Shown one piece after another: positions 1-5,415 of a stretch of DNA of 5,436 nucleotides. Under the pieces are notes generated by a model. The model was not told the origin of the DNA. It did not search any database and was given only the letters and a program-made list of their open reading frames with translations. Each line of letters begins with the position of its first letter. The first letter of the stretch is position 1. This DNA is from Omnitrophica bacterium RIFOXYB12_FULL_50_7 (lineage in GTDB: Bacteria; Omnitrophota; Omnitrophia; Omnitrophales; Aquincolibacteriaceae): assembly GCA_001804345.1 (NCBI GenBank), contig MHFU01000012.1:6731-12166 (forward strand). Direction: 5' to 3'. Position numbers and translations under genes: made by a program.

Positions 1-123
1 CGCAAAAGTTGCGGGAGTTTCTCCAGAAACATTCTTTTCCTGCAGGGATTCCTCCGCATGAGCCCAAAAGCTTTGGCTCGCCACCAGGATCACAACCAAC
101 CAGAATATTTTTTTTACACTCAT
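1..123 (-). CDS. Exported protein of unknown function, N-terminal 41 residues only
   Basis: This is the first 41 codons of a gene that continues past the left edge of the window. The ATG at 123-121 follows a perfect AGGAGG ribosome-binding site with 7 nt of spacing. A second ATG five bases upstream is followed after one codon by TGA and can be excluded. The visible peptide is a signal peptide: basic n-region (MSVKK), a hydrophobic core at about residues 6-18, and a likely signal peptidase I site after A-H-A at residues 21-23. An acidic, polar stretch (EESLQEKN) follows. The protein is therefore secreted or periplasmic, but nothing visible identifies a family. It lies 88 bp downstream of the barrel gene in the same direction and may be co-transcribed with it. 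Confidence 0.8.
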   Translation of the reverse strand, partial: MSVKKIFWLVVILVASQSFWAHAEESLQEKNVSGETPATFA

Positions 124-130
124 GTCATTT

Positions 131-136
131 CCTCCT
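131..136 (-). promoter_or_regulatory. Strong Shine-Dalgarno site of the truncated exported protein
   Basis: AGGAGG on the minus strand, 7 nt before the ATG at 123-121. It matches the anti-Shine-Dalgarno core perfectly and fixes the start of the gene that leaves the window on the left. Confidence 0.8.
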
Positions 137-175
137 GATACTGTTCTCCATTTGATTTTAGGGGCTAACGGTATC

Positions 176-212
176 GCACCGCATACCCATAATTTCAAAT
201 ATTATGCGGTGC
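176..212 (-). repeat. 10-bp-stem hairpin at the stop codon of the barrel gene
   Basis: The arms at 176-185 (gcaccgcata) and 203-212 (tatgcggtgc) are perfect reverse complements around a 17-nt AT-rich loop. The last base of the barrel gene's TAG stop (position 212) is the first base of the stem in the transcript. An alternative inner pairing, cataat at 188-193 with attatg at 201-206, is also possible. No T-tract follows on either strand, so this is not a classical intrinsic terminator. It may stabilise or help process the 3' end of the upstream transcript, or attenuate transcription into the next gene. Confidence 0.55.
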
Positions 213-2356
213 TAGGCTCCGAAATAGGTTCCAATGGTAAATAAGACTGCATGCTCATGATCTGAATCTGTATTGACATCCGCAGGATCAAGCCCTCGAG
301 AGAGATAGTTGCTATAACGATAGATCAACTCCAACCAACTCCGCCCACGGAAGATCCTGCGCCTCCAGGAAGTCTGGAAAGTTATAATATCCGTTTTTGT
401 GGTCTGCCTCGGAAAAAGCCCGTCGAGAGGGAGCCATCTATAATAATCCAGAGAAAGAGACAGCGCCCCCGAATCAAGCGTATGAACATAACTGACCCCG
501 ACCTGCGAGACCCTTCTCTCAGTGATGCTCGTATCGCGGATATTTCTTCCTAAAAGTCCGCTCACAAGAATTCCGGTCCCATCCTGAATCATTCTATTGC
601 TATATGTTACCTGAAAAGAATCCTGGGGCCTCCATTGATACCTCAGTTGAGCACGTCCTCCGAACGCGAAAATGTCTCCGTAAGGAGGTGGTCCCTCGAT
701 CACACTCAACTCAGGACCAGCGCTCATCGACCACTGACGATTTTTAGTATACCCTAAACTCATACTTATGGAATGAATATCTTTGTCTTTGGTCACAAGC
801 GCCAGGCTATTCGTAGGAGCTCCCGTATCTTTAAAAATATGTTCGTACGTATAGTCCGCATTCAAGCGCACGCGGCGTGTAAAGGTCTGGGTAAATCCGG
901 TATTCAGATAACCGATAGCATTACGCGAACGTCCTTCGGGCGCATCCGACCTTGTCCGTTCGAACCCTATGCCGTTTTTCCAGAGAAGTCTTCGCGTGAG
1001 CCGGTAATTGATCCCCGCGGCATGGGTCATACGATAACCGTGCCGGGCATTACGAACCCAATCCCCACTGCTCAGCCCCACCGCTTTACTCGCAAAAAGG
1101 ACGATTTTGTTCTGGCAAGACAGGGAATACCTTTTCTTGGGAGAATAGGTTCCTCCGAAATCAACGGTCTGTAATCGAGCCCCATCCCCGAAATTCAGAT
1201 TTCGGTTTCCAAGAGGAAACATTCTTGCCGCCGAATAGCCAACGTCCAGAGATCCCGTGGGGGTTCGCGTCCCGCGAAAAGGCTTCCCAAAGCCAAGAGC
1301 GTTATAGGCAATGTTCACATTGGGGTCGAGGGTAAAAGCCTTGGCTTTTGTGGAGGTCCCATTAGCACCGTAAAATCCGTCAAAATCGGAAGAATATCCA
1401 AATGTTTGGTCCAACGCCGCCCGGACATGCCGCTTCCAGTAGTCTTGGGTCCCGAAAGCTGGGTAAGCCTCCTCAAAAACAGGGGTCATATCGTGCGGGA
1501 ACCCTCCTCTCCCGTCGAAAATTCCTTCGCCAGGCCTTTCCTCCGAGCGCAATTTTTTCATAGCTTCCCCCGCCTTGCCGCCTCCGGTTACGTACGCTTC
1601 GAATATCTCTTTGGCCTGAAAAGAAGTTCCCAAGATATCCCCCGGGGAAGTCATCTCCGGCATCGAGATCTCCACCTGCCTCGCCCCTATTTTTTCCTCC
1701 TCCGGAACTGCAATCTTTTTTGAAGGAGAAAATTCGATAGAGAGCCAGGCGCCTTCCTGTGTGACTTTATAAGAAACGGGCACGGAAAAAGTCAGCAGGA
1801 TCTCACGGAGGACATAATAGGGCGCTTCCAGTCCCAGTTTCTTTGTCATCGCGACATCCTCCTTGAAAGCAACCCTTTGGAGAAACGGCGATTCGACCGG
1901 ATTTTCTTTTTTCTTCATAACGACCAGGGTTTGCGCGGGCCTCCATCGGATGCTACGGCCGTCCAGGCTTGTGTCGACCTCGCCCGCCGGCAGAGTGTCT
2001 TCTTCGCCAACAATCTCCAGGGAGGCTCTGTCCTGATTTCCTTCCCATTGGATGATTTCGGCAAGATAGAAGACGGGCATCTCCTTAGCCGGAAGTCTTT
2101 TCGTCCCTTTTTCTGGCATACTCGCTTCTTCTTTTTTCGCCCTAGCTTCGCCCACCAAAAATTTTTTCTTTAATTTCAAGACACTTTCCTTTATGGCTTT
2201 TTCTCTCTCGGCGCTCAAGCTTTTATCGGTCTCGGCGCTTTTTTCTTCAGCTCCCCAAAGGAGACCCTCTGCGCTGGGAAAGAAAACCACCCAAAGAAAA
2301 ACGGCCATCCCCACAAAGCTTCTCCGGCTTTGTTTTCCCATGATTTTCCACGGCAT
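212..2356 (-). CDS. Exported protein with AMIN-like N-terminal region and predicted outer-membrane beta-barrel
   Basis: A 714-residue protein. A hydrophobic segment at about residues 15-35 after a basic stretch (KQSRR) is a signal peptide. Residues 38-90 are highly charged, Lys/Glu-rich and probably helical. Residues about 93-210 form beta-strand-like segments ending in a pattern typical of AMIN domains (for example ILLTFSVPVSYKV, then AWLSIEF); AMIN domains target periplasmic amidases and secretins to the envelope. After a linker (210-310), residues 310-714 show repeated alternating polar/aromatic segments separated by short charged turns (such as LSLSLDYYRW and SWLELIYRYSNY), as in outer-membrane beta-barrels. 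The end, VLFTIGTYFGA, resembles a last strand but lacks a terminal Phe. The start at 2356 is chosen because GGAGA lies 9 nt upstream; Met6 is a possible alternative. No exact family recognised. The role could be a porin, an exporter or a surface-polymer outlet; the sequence does not decide. Confidence 0.75.
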   Translation of the reverse strand: MPWKIMGKQSRRSFVGMAVFLWVVFFPSAEGLLWGAEEKSAETDKSLSAEREKAIKESVLKLKKKFLVGEARAKKEEASMPEKGTKRLPAKEMPVFYLAEIIQWEGNQDRASLEIVGEEDTLPAGEVDTSLDGRSIRWRPAQTLVVMKKKENPVESPFLQRVAFKEDVAMTKKLGLEAPYYVLREILLTFSVPVSYKVTQEGAWLSIEFSPSKKIAVPEEEKIGARQVEISMPEMTSPGDILGTSFQAKEIFEAYVTGGGKAGEAMKKLRSEERPGEGIFDGRGGFPHDMTPVFEEAYPAFGTQDYWKRHVRAALDQTFGYSSDFDGFYGANGTSTKAKAFTLDPNVNIAYNALGFGKPFRGTRTPTGSLDVGYSAARMFPLGNRNLNFGDGARLQTVDFGGTYSPKKRYSLSCQNKIVLFASKAVGLSSGDWVRNARHGYRMTHAAGINYRLTRRLLWKNGIGFERTRSDAPEGRSRNAIGYLNTGFTQTFTRRVRLNADYTYEHIFKDTGAPTNSLALVTKDKDIHSISMSLGYTKNRQWSMSAGPELSVIEGPPPYGDIFAFGGRAQLRYQWRPQDSFQVTYSNRMIQDGTGILVSGLLGRNIRDTSITERRVSQVGVSYVHTLDSGALSLSLDYYRWLPLDGLFPRQTTKTDIITFQTSWRRRIFRGRSWLELIYRYSNYLSRGLDPADVNTDSDHEHAVLFTIGTYFGA

Positions 2357-2518
2357 CGCTTATTGTCTCCAGGCAAATCTTAAACTCCAAGCTTTTCAGG
2401 ACGCGCTCCGACAGGGGACTCTATAGACACGCCACCCCCTTAGCGCATTTGTCTGGTTATCGGCACAGCCCTCTGAAGATTGAGAAAAGACTTGGAATAT
2501 TTTTGGAAGGATGGGAGA
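2357..2518. other. Intergenic spacer between the SpoIID-like and barrel genes
   Basis: About 160 bp between the terminator after the SpoIID-like gene and the barrel start. It holds an 8-bp palindrome, TCTATAGA, near 2421-2428, flanked by short AGGGG/CCCCT arms. I found no convincing -35/-10 pair, small gene or RNA gene. A promoter for the barrel gene would be expected here but I cannot place one confidently. Confidence 0.4.
2366..2370 (-). promoter_or_regulatory. Shine-Dalgarno site supporting the first ATG of the barrel gene
   Basis: GGAGA on the minus strand, 9 nt before the ATG at 2356-2354. The next in-frame ATG (Met6, 2341-2339) has only a weak GGAAA close by. The site therefore favours the longer product, which carries five extra residues before the signal peptide's basic region. 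Confidence 0.5.
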
Positions 2519-2546
2519 GGAAAAAACAAAAGAAACCGTTTCTTTA
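2519..2546 (-). terminator. Probable intrinsic terminator of the SpoIID-like gene
   Basis: Directly after the TAA stop, the minus strand carries the near-perfect inverted repeat AAAGAAA-CGG-TTTCTTT (plus-strand 2529-2545), followed by a T-rich tail (TTGTTTTTT). The position and tail fit rho-independent termination, but the stem is AT-rich and therefore weak. Confidence 0.5.
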
Positions 2547-3737
2547 ATGATCCGCCCGCCGCACCACCTGGGCGCCGGGGTAATAATACCCCAGGATCTC
2601 CTGATAGCCATAGCCCAACTCGCCGAGATATTTCATCCCGTACTGGCACATCCCAACGCCGTGGCCCCAGCCCTTTCCCTTGAACACGAAAGCTCCGTCG
2701 CGGGTCCCGATCTTTGTGATCAGATTGCTTTTGAGACGCATCGGATCGATCCATACCCGGAACGCATCCGCGTCCACGGTCTTCTCCGCCCAAGTGCTTT
2801 GGATCACGAACTTATGCGCGCGGCCTGTCCTGTCAATCTTGTCGGTCCGAATGCCAAGCACGTCTTGAACGGGCATTTCTTGTTTTGCAAGCTTCTGTTT
2901 GATCTCCGCGGGCGTCACCACGGCTTCCCATTTATAATGCGGTGACCGCTGACAAAACTTGCATTCCACGCCGCATAACGGCGGCAGCGGCTTCACACGC
3001 CACACCAGATCGGCCGCTGTCGTTCCGCCACCGCACGTGGAATGATAGAACGCCGGAAAGATCTTTTCTTTATAATGGAGCACTTCCCCCCGCGTCGCGT
3101 CCACCGCCTGGTCCGTCCGGTCATTCTCGATTTGTTTACCGGCATAAACCTGGCTCGTAAAACCGGCCGACACATCGTATTCCTCCTTTTGTCGGGCGAG
3201 CATCTTGGTAAGGGCGAATGTCCGCGATACGACAGCCTGCGCCTTGAGCGACTCAAGCGCCCACTTGGGATTCCCCTCGAAGGGAATCACGCCTTTTACA
3301 TAATCATCTAACTCGAGCCTGTTAATGACATCCAGACTTCCTTTGGAATTCCTGTAGATCAAAACTTCGTCACGATAAACACCGCTCGCCCCGACCCGTA
3401 TGCCGTTGCCCATACTTTTCACGACGAGAAAACGCGTGGAAACGTTCCTGTCCCACCATTGAATTCCCTGTCCGGTAGGCTTCACGGTCGCGCCGGCAAG
3501 TTTCGCCCCATGTGCTACCGAATGTCCTTGATCATCAAGAACTTCGAAAGAAGCCGTGGTGCTGACTTTGACCTGGGATTTGTCGCGCTGGACGAGAATA
3601 CGGATCTTGCTCAAGGTCTTAAGGTCCTTCGGCAGAAAAACAGAAAGATCTCTTAGCTGCTCGGCGGAAAAAGCCGGCGCGATCACGCAGAAAAAGAAAG
3701 CAGCGACCGTAATGGATCGAAGAATGCGGGATAACAT
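2544..3737 (-). CDS. SpoIID/LytB domain protein, probable peptidoglycan lytic transglycosylase
   Basis: A 397-residue exported protein. A signal peptide spans about residues 1-25 (hydrophobic 9-21, likely cleavage after F-S-A). Residues about 130-390 carry the SpoIID/LytB hallmarks: LDVINRLELDDYVKGVIPFE at 135-154, then LKAQAVVSRTFAL (164-176), YHSTCGGGTTAADLVW (231-246), and near the C-terminus GKGWGHGVGMCQYGM (354-368) with EILGYYYPG. Glu154 sits where Bacillus SpoIID has its catalytic Glu. In the family, SpoIID cleaves glycan strands, preferring chains stripped of stem peptides by amidases. Cys235, Cys255, Cys259, Cys262 with His232 and His267 form a cluster that could bind metal or form disulfides. 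The name does not imply sporulation, since many non-sporulating diderms have this family. A putative -10 lies only about 9 nt before the ATG and there is no Shine-Dalgarno. It follows a lipoprotein gene with a peptidoglycan-binding domain. Confidence 0.92.
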   Translation of the reverse strand: MLSRILRSITVAAFFFCVIAPAFSAEQLRDLSVFLPKDLKTLSKIRILVQRDKSQVKVSTTASFEVLDDQGHSVAHGAKLAGATVKPTGQGIQWWDRNVSTRFLVVKSMGNGIRVGASGVYRDEVLIYRNSKGSLDVINRLELDDYVKGVIPFEGNPKWALESLKAQAVVSRTFALTKMLARQKEEYDVSAGFTSQVYAGKQIENDRTDQAVDATRGEVLHYKEKIFPAFYHSTCGGGTTAADLVWRVKPLPPLCGVECKFCQRSPHYKWEAVVTPAEIKQKLAKQEMPVQDVLGIRTDKIDRTGRAHKFVIQSTWAEKTVDADAFRVWIDPMRLKSNLITKIGTRDGAFVFKGKGWGHGVGMCQYGMKYLGELGYGYQEILGYYYPGAQVVRRADH

Positions 3738-3746
3738 AAGAGGGAT

Positions 3747-3752
3747 ATTGTA
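3747..3752 (-). promoter_or_regulatory. Possible -10 box immediately before the SpoIID-like gene
   Basis: TACAAT on the minus strand, five of six matches to the sigma70 -10 consensus. It ends 9 nt before the ATG, so transcription would start about 2-3 nt before or at the start codon. No good -35 is visible at 16-18 nt; the nearest T-rich candidates lie 20-21 nt upstream. Confidence 0.3.
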
Positions 3753-3779
3753 ACAAGGAAAGGTCAGAAACGGCGCAAA

Positions 3780-3822
3780 AACAAAGGGGACAGGCAGTCA
3801 CTTAATGCCTGTCCCCTTTGTT
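3780..3822. repeat. REP-like perfect inverted repeat with GGGGACAGGC core, doubling as a terminator
   Basis: The arms 3780-3796 (aacaaaggggacaggca) and 3806-3822 are perfect 17-bp reverse complements separated by a 9-nt loop (gtcacttaa). The structure begins 17 nt after the lipoprotein stop, and on the minus strand the second arm runs into TTTGTTTTTG, so it should also work as an intrinsic terminator for that gene. The core GGGGACAGGC recurs at the right edge of the window (5418-5427). From memory, this motif resembles dispersed REP-type repeats linked to IS200/IS605-like (RAYT) transposases in environmental genomes. No transposase is in the window. Confidence 0.75.
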
Positions 3823-3839
3823 CTGTGAATCTTTACAGC

Positions 3840-4313
3840 TTACTTAATAGCTTCGAGATAACTCTTGAGCTTGGCCCAAGTCCCGCGGCCGCAAACGCCG
3901 TCCGCTTCAAGTCCGTTATCCTTCTGGAATGAAGCGATCGCATCACGGGTTCCCGGACCGACCTTGCCATCAATAGCGCCGTTGTAATAACCGGCTTTCT
4001 TGAGAGCCTTCTGGATGTTCACGGAAGGAATCTCAAAACCGGACGGCGTGCGATACATCCCTCCAACCACGGCTCCTTCACCCGATGAAGAAACAGCACC
4101 GGATTCAAATACGCCGGATTTACCTTCTTGAGACTGGATCGCAGCACGAGTATCCTGAAGCGACTGATCCAAACGCACGAGCTCATCGGTCATCGCGTTC
4201 ACCTGGGCCTGCATCGTATCCACTTTCTTGCCGGTCTTTCTTGAAGCGCAACCGCTCAATGCGATCACTCCGATCATCAATGCCAACATCGTCAAACGTG
4301 TAGCTTTTCCCAT
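3840..4313 (-). CDS. Lipoprotein with Lpp-like coiled coil and C-terminal peptidoglycan-binding domain
   Basis: A 157-residue protein. A lipoprotein signal peptide ends in the lipobox L19-S-G-C22, so Cys22 should be lipidated and anchor the protein, probably in the outer membrane because no Asp follows the Cys. Residues about 29-62 form a regular coiled coil, with V31, M34, V38, M41, L45, L48 and L52 at strict 3-4 spacing, as in Lpp-type trimers. A Ser/Gly-rich linker (about 64-85) leads to a peptidoglycan-binding domain of the PG_binding_1 type at about 94-153, with the typical LKKAGYYNGAIDGKVGPGTR and AIASFQKDNGLEADGVCG stretches. It probably tethers the outer membrane to the cell wall without catalysis. 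AGGAG lies 7 nt before the ATG, and a good promoter lies upstream, so the gene is probably transcribed on its own and strongly. Confidence 0.9.
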   Translation of the reverse strand: MGKATRLTMLALMIGVIALSGCASRKTGKKVDTMQAQVNAMTDELVRLDQSLQDTRAAIQSQEGKSGVFESGAVSSSGEGAVVGGMYRTPSGFEIPSVNIQKALKKAGYYNGAIDGKVGPGTRDAIASFQKDNGLEADGVCGRGTWAKLKSYLEAIK

Positions 4314-4320
4314 CTTTTTT

Positions 4321-4325
4321 CTCCT
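4321..4325 (-). promoter_or_regulatory. Shine-Dalgarno site of the lipoprotein gene
   Basis: AGGAG on the minus strand, 7 nt (all purine) before the ATG at 4313-4311. It confirms the start, which also places the signal peptide and lipobox correctly. Confidence 0.8.
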
Positions 4326-4372
4326 GTAGGTCTATGCGTTGGTTAGAAAAATTATTCCGTTCGCAGGCGCAA

Positions 4373-4401
4373 AGTGTATCAGATTGAATTTTTGAAATCA
4401 A
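4373..4401 (-). promoter_or_regulatory. Sigma70-type promoter of the lipoprotein gene
   Basis: On the minus strand, TTGATT (4401-4396) and TACACT (4378-4373) are separated by exactly 17 nt. TGA directly precedes the -10, giving an extended -10 (TGATACACT). The predicted start near 4366 gives a leader of about 50 nt ending in the ribosome-binding site. This is the best promoter in the window. Confidence 0.65.
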
Positions 4402-4422
4402 TGATAAAACCATAAAAACTGA

Positions 4423-4443
4423 AGACTTGAGACCCGAGACCTG
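4423..4443. repeat. Three tandem 7-bp units (AGACYYG) between trmI and the lipoprotein gene
   Basis: On the plus strand the units are agacttg, agacccg, agacctg, followed by a partial agcc. The period and AGAC core match the repeat at 4535-4567, which has its AGAC on the opposite strand. It lies just upstream of the lipoprotein promoter and outside any gene. Confidence 0.6.
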
Positions 4444-4452
4444 AGCCAAAAC

Positions 4453-4488
4453 AAAAAAAGACCAAAACACGCAAAATCAAAGTCTTTT
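4453..4488 (-). terminator. Weak candidate terminator after the tRNA methyltransferase gene
   Basis: On the minus strand AAAAGAC (4488-4482) can pair with GTCTTTT (4462-4456), followed by a T-rich tail continuing into TTTGTTTTGG. The stem is 7 bp with a 19-nt loop and overlaps the TGA stop. The T-tract is good but the stem is weak. Confidence 0.35.
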
Positions 4489-5387
4489 CAGGTTATATCC
4501 TCCATACTTCTTGAAGTTGAACTTTGATCCTGAGGGTCTGTAGTCTGCGGTCTGTAGTCTGTGGTCTCATCCGCCGGTCGAACGGCGAAAAGCATGAATT
4601 CGGTATGCCCGATCATACGCTGAACCGGGCGCGTCTTTCCGGCACGCGCGAGGATCTCCCGCTCCAAAAGTTCCCGGGCTTCTACGAGAATAAAACCTTG
4701 CTCGCGGAGCGCCTCGGCCATTTTCTCGATTTGGTTGAAAGTTGGATTCAGACTCACCAAGCGACCGCCGGGTTTCAAGACTTGCTTCACAACCGTAACT
4801 TCTTCCCAAGGCTGAGGGATATCCAGAGTCACGGCATCAAAATCTTTTTCCGAAAAAGATTCCATCGCCTGCCGCTGACAGAACGTGACAAAATTGCTAA
4901 GCCCCGCGCGTTGAATGTTCTTATATGCATTTTTCGGGAGATCTTCACGCCTGTCATATGAGAATACATGACCGTTCGGCGCCACAGCCTGCGCGAGCGC
5001 CATGGTCAGCGACCCCGACCCCGTGCCAATCTCCATGACTTTGGAGCCGCTGTGAATGCCGGCCTTCATGATCAGAAGCGCCGCATCTTTGGGATAGATG
5101 ATGCCACTTTCGCGTGAGGCCTTCATCATGAGGTCTTCCATCGTCGGCTTGAGAAGATAACAAAAACCGTGCTCACAAAGGATTTTCTTACCGAACGGCT
5201 GGCCGATCCAGTCATCCACCGAAAGGGGCTTCCCGCAATGGATCGACACGCGTTTACCGCGCGCCACATCGATCATGTAGGTGCGCTCGTCATCGAACCA
5301 AACGAGGACCAGGTCCCCTTCGGCAATCGCTCCCGGGATTGGCTGAGAAATCGTTTCATTCATGGCGGGTACAATATCTTCTTTCAT
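4488..5387 (-). CDS. trmI: tRNA (adenine(58)-N1)-methyltransferase, TrmI/GCD14 family
   Basis: A 299-residue cytoplasmic enzyme expected to use S-adenosylmethionine to methylate N1 of A58 in the T-loop of tRNA. The N-terminal beta domain (about 20-85) has GDLVLVW and HCGKPLSVDDWIGQPFG. IIYPKDAALLI (96-106) precedes the Rossmann methyltransferase fold: motif I is VMEIGTGSGSLTMALA (117-132), Asp145 probably contacts the SAM ribose, and DIPQPW (189-194) carries the family's catalytic Asp189. KPGGRLVSLNPTFNQ (205-219) and RPVQRMIGHTEFMLFAVR (253-270) complete the signature; the family normally ends about there. Residues 271-299 are an extra tail, of which about 274-285 are encoded by a tandem repeat. 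The start at 5387 has only a distant AAGGA about 12 nt upstream; Met9 lacks any ribosome-binding site, so 5387 is preferred. Confidence 0.93.
   Translation of the reverse strand: MKEDIVPAMNETISQPIPGAIAEGDLVLVWFDDERTYMIDVARGKRVSIHCGKPLSVDDWIGQPFGKKILCEHGFCYLLKPTMEDLMMKASRESGIIYPKDAALLIMKAGIHSGSKVMEIGTGSGSLTMALAQAVAPNGHVFSYDRREDLPKNAYKNIQRAGLSNFVTFCQRQAMESFSEKDFDAVTLDIPQPWEEVTVVKQVLKPGGRLVSLNPTFNQIEKMAEALREQGFILVEARELLEREILARAGKTRPVQRMIGHTEFMLFAVRPADETTDYRPQTTDPQDQSSTSRSMEDIT
4535..4567. repeat. Tandem 14-bp repeat (7-bp sub-period) inside the 3' end of trmI
   Basis: Two copies of a 14-bp unit, ggtctgtagtctgc and ggtctgtagtctgt, followed by ggtct on the plus strand. On the minus strand it reads as heptads beginning AGAC (AGACCAC, AGACTAC, AGACCGC, AGACTAC). 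It encodes residues about 274-285 of the methyltransferase (ETTDYRPQTTDP), beyond the conserved family C-terminus. Confidence 0.8.
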
Positions 5388-5415
5388 AAATTTTTACCAT
5401 CCTTTTCGCTGAGCA

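Noticed and set aside
773..1174. Open plus-strand frame of 133 codons inside the barrel gene
   Set aside because: It is antisense to a well-supported gene, has no ribosome-binding site, and its translation is a basic, low-hydrophobicity sequence with no recognisable domain; it is a shadow frame.
2415..2440. TCTATAGA palindrome with AGGGG/CCCCT arms as an operator before the barrel gene
   Set aside because: The arms are only 5 bp around an 18-nt interior and no promoter can be placed beside it; such a match is expected by chance.
2511..2945. Open plus-strand frame of 144 codons opposite the SpoIID-like gene
   Set aside because: It overlaps the strongly conserved C-terminal half of SpoIID on the other strand and shows no motifs of its own.
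2544..3737. Evidence for sporulation because of the SpoIID domain
   Set aside because: SpoIID/LytB proteins are widespread in non-sporulating diderm bacteria, and the neighbours are outer-membrane and lipoprotein genes, not sporulation genes.
4423..4567. CRISPR-like array from the short tandem repeats
   Set aside because: Units are 7-14 bp with no spacers between them, far from the repeat-spacer pattern of CRISPR, and no cas genes are present.
4806..4823. DIPQPW in place of the more usual D-x-P/M-E-P-W motif in TrmI as a sign of lost activity
   Set aside because: The catalytic Asp, Pro and Trp are retained; the position occupied by Gln varies among family members as far as I recall, so it is not a meaningful defect.
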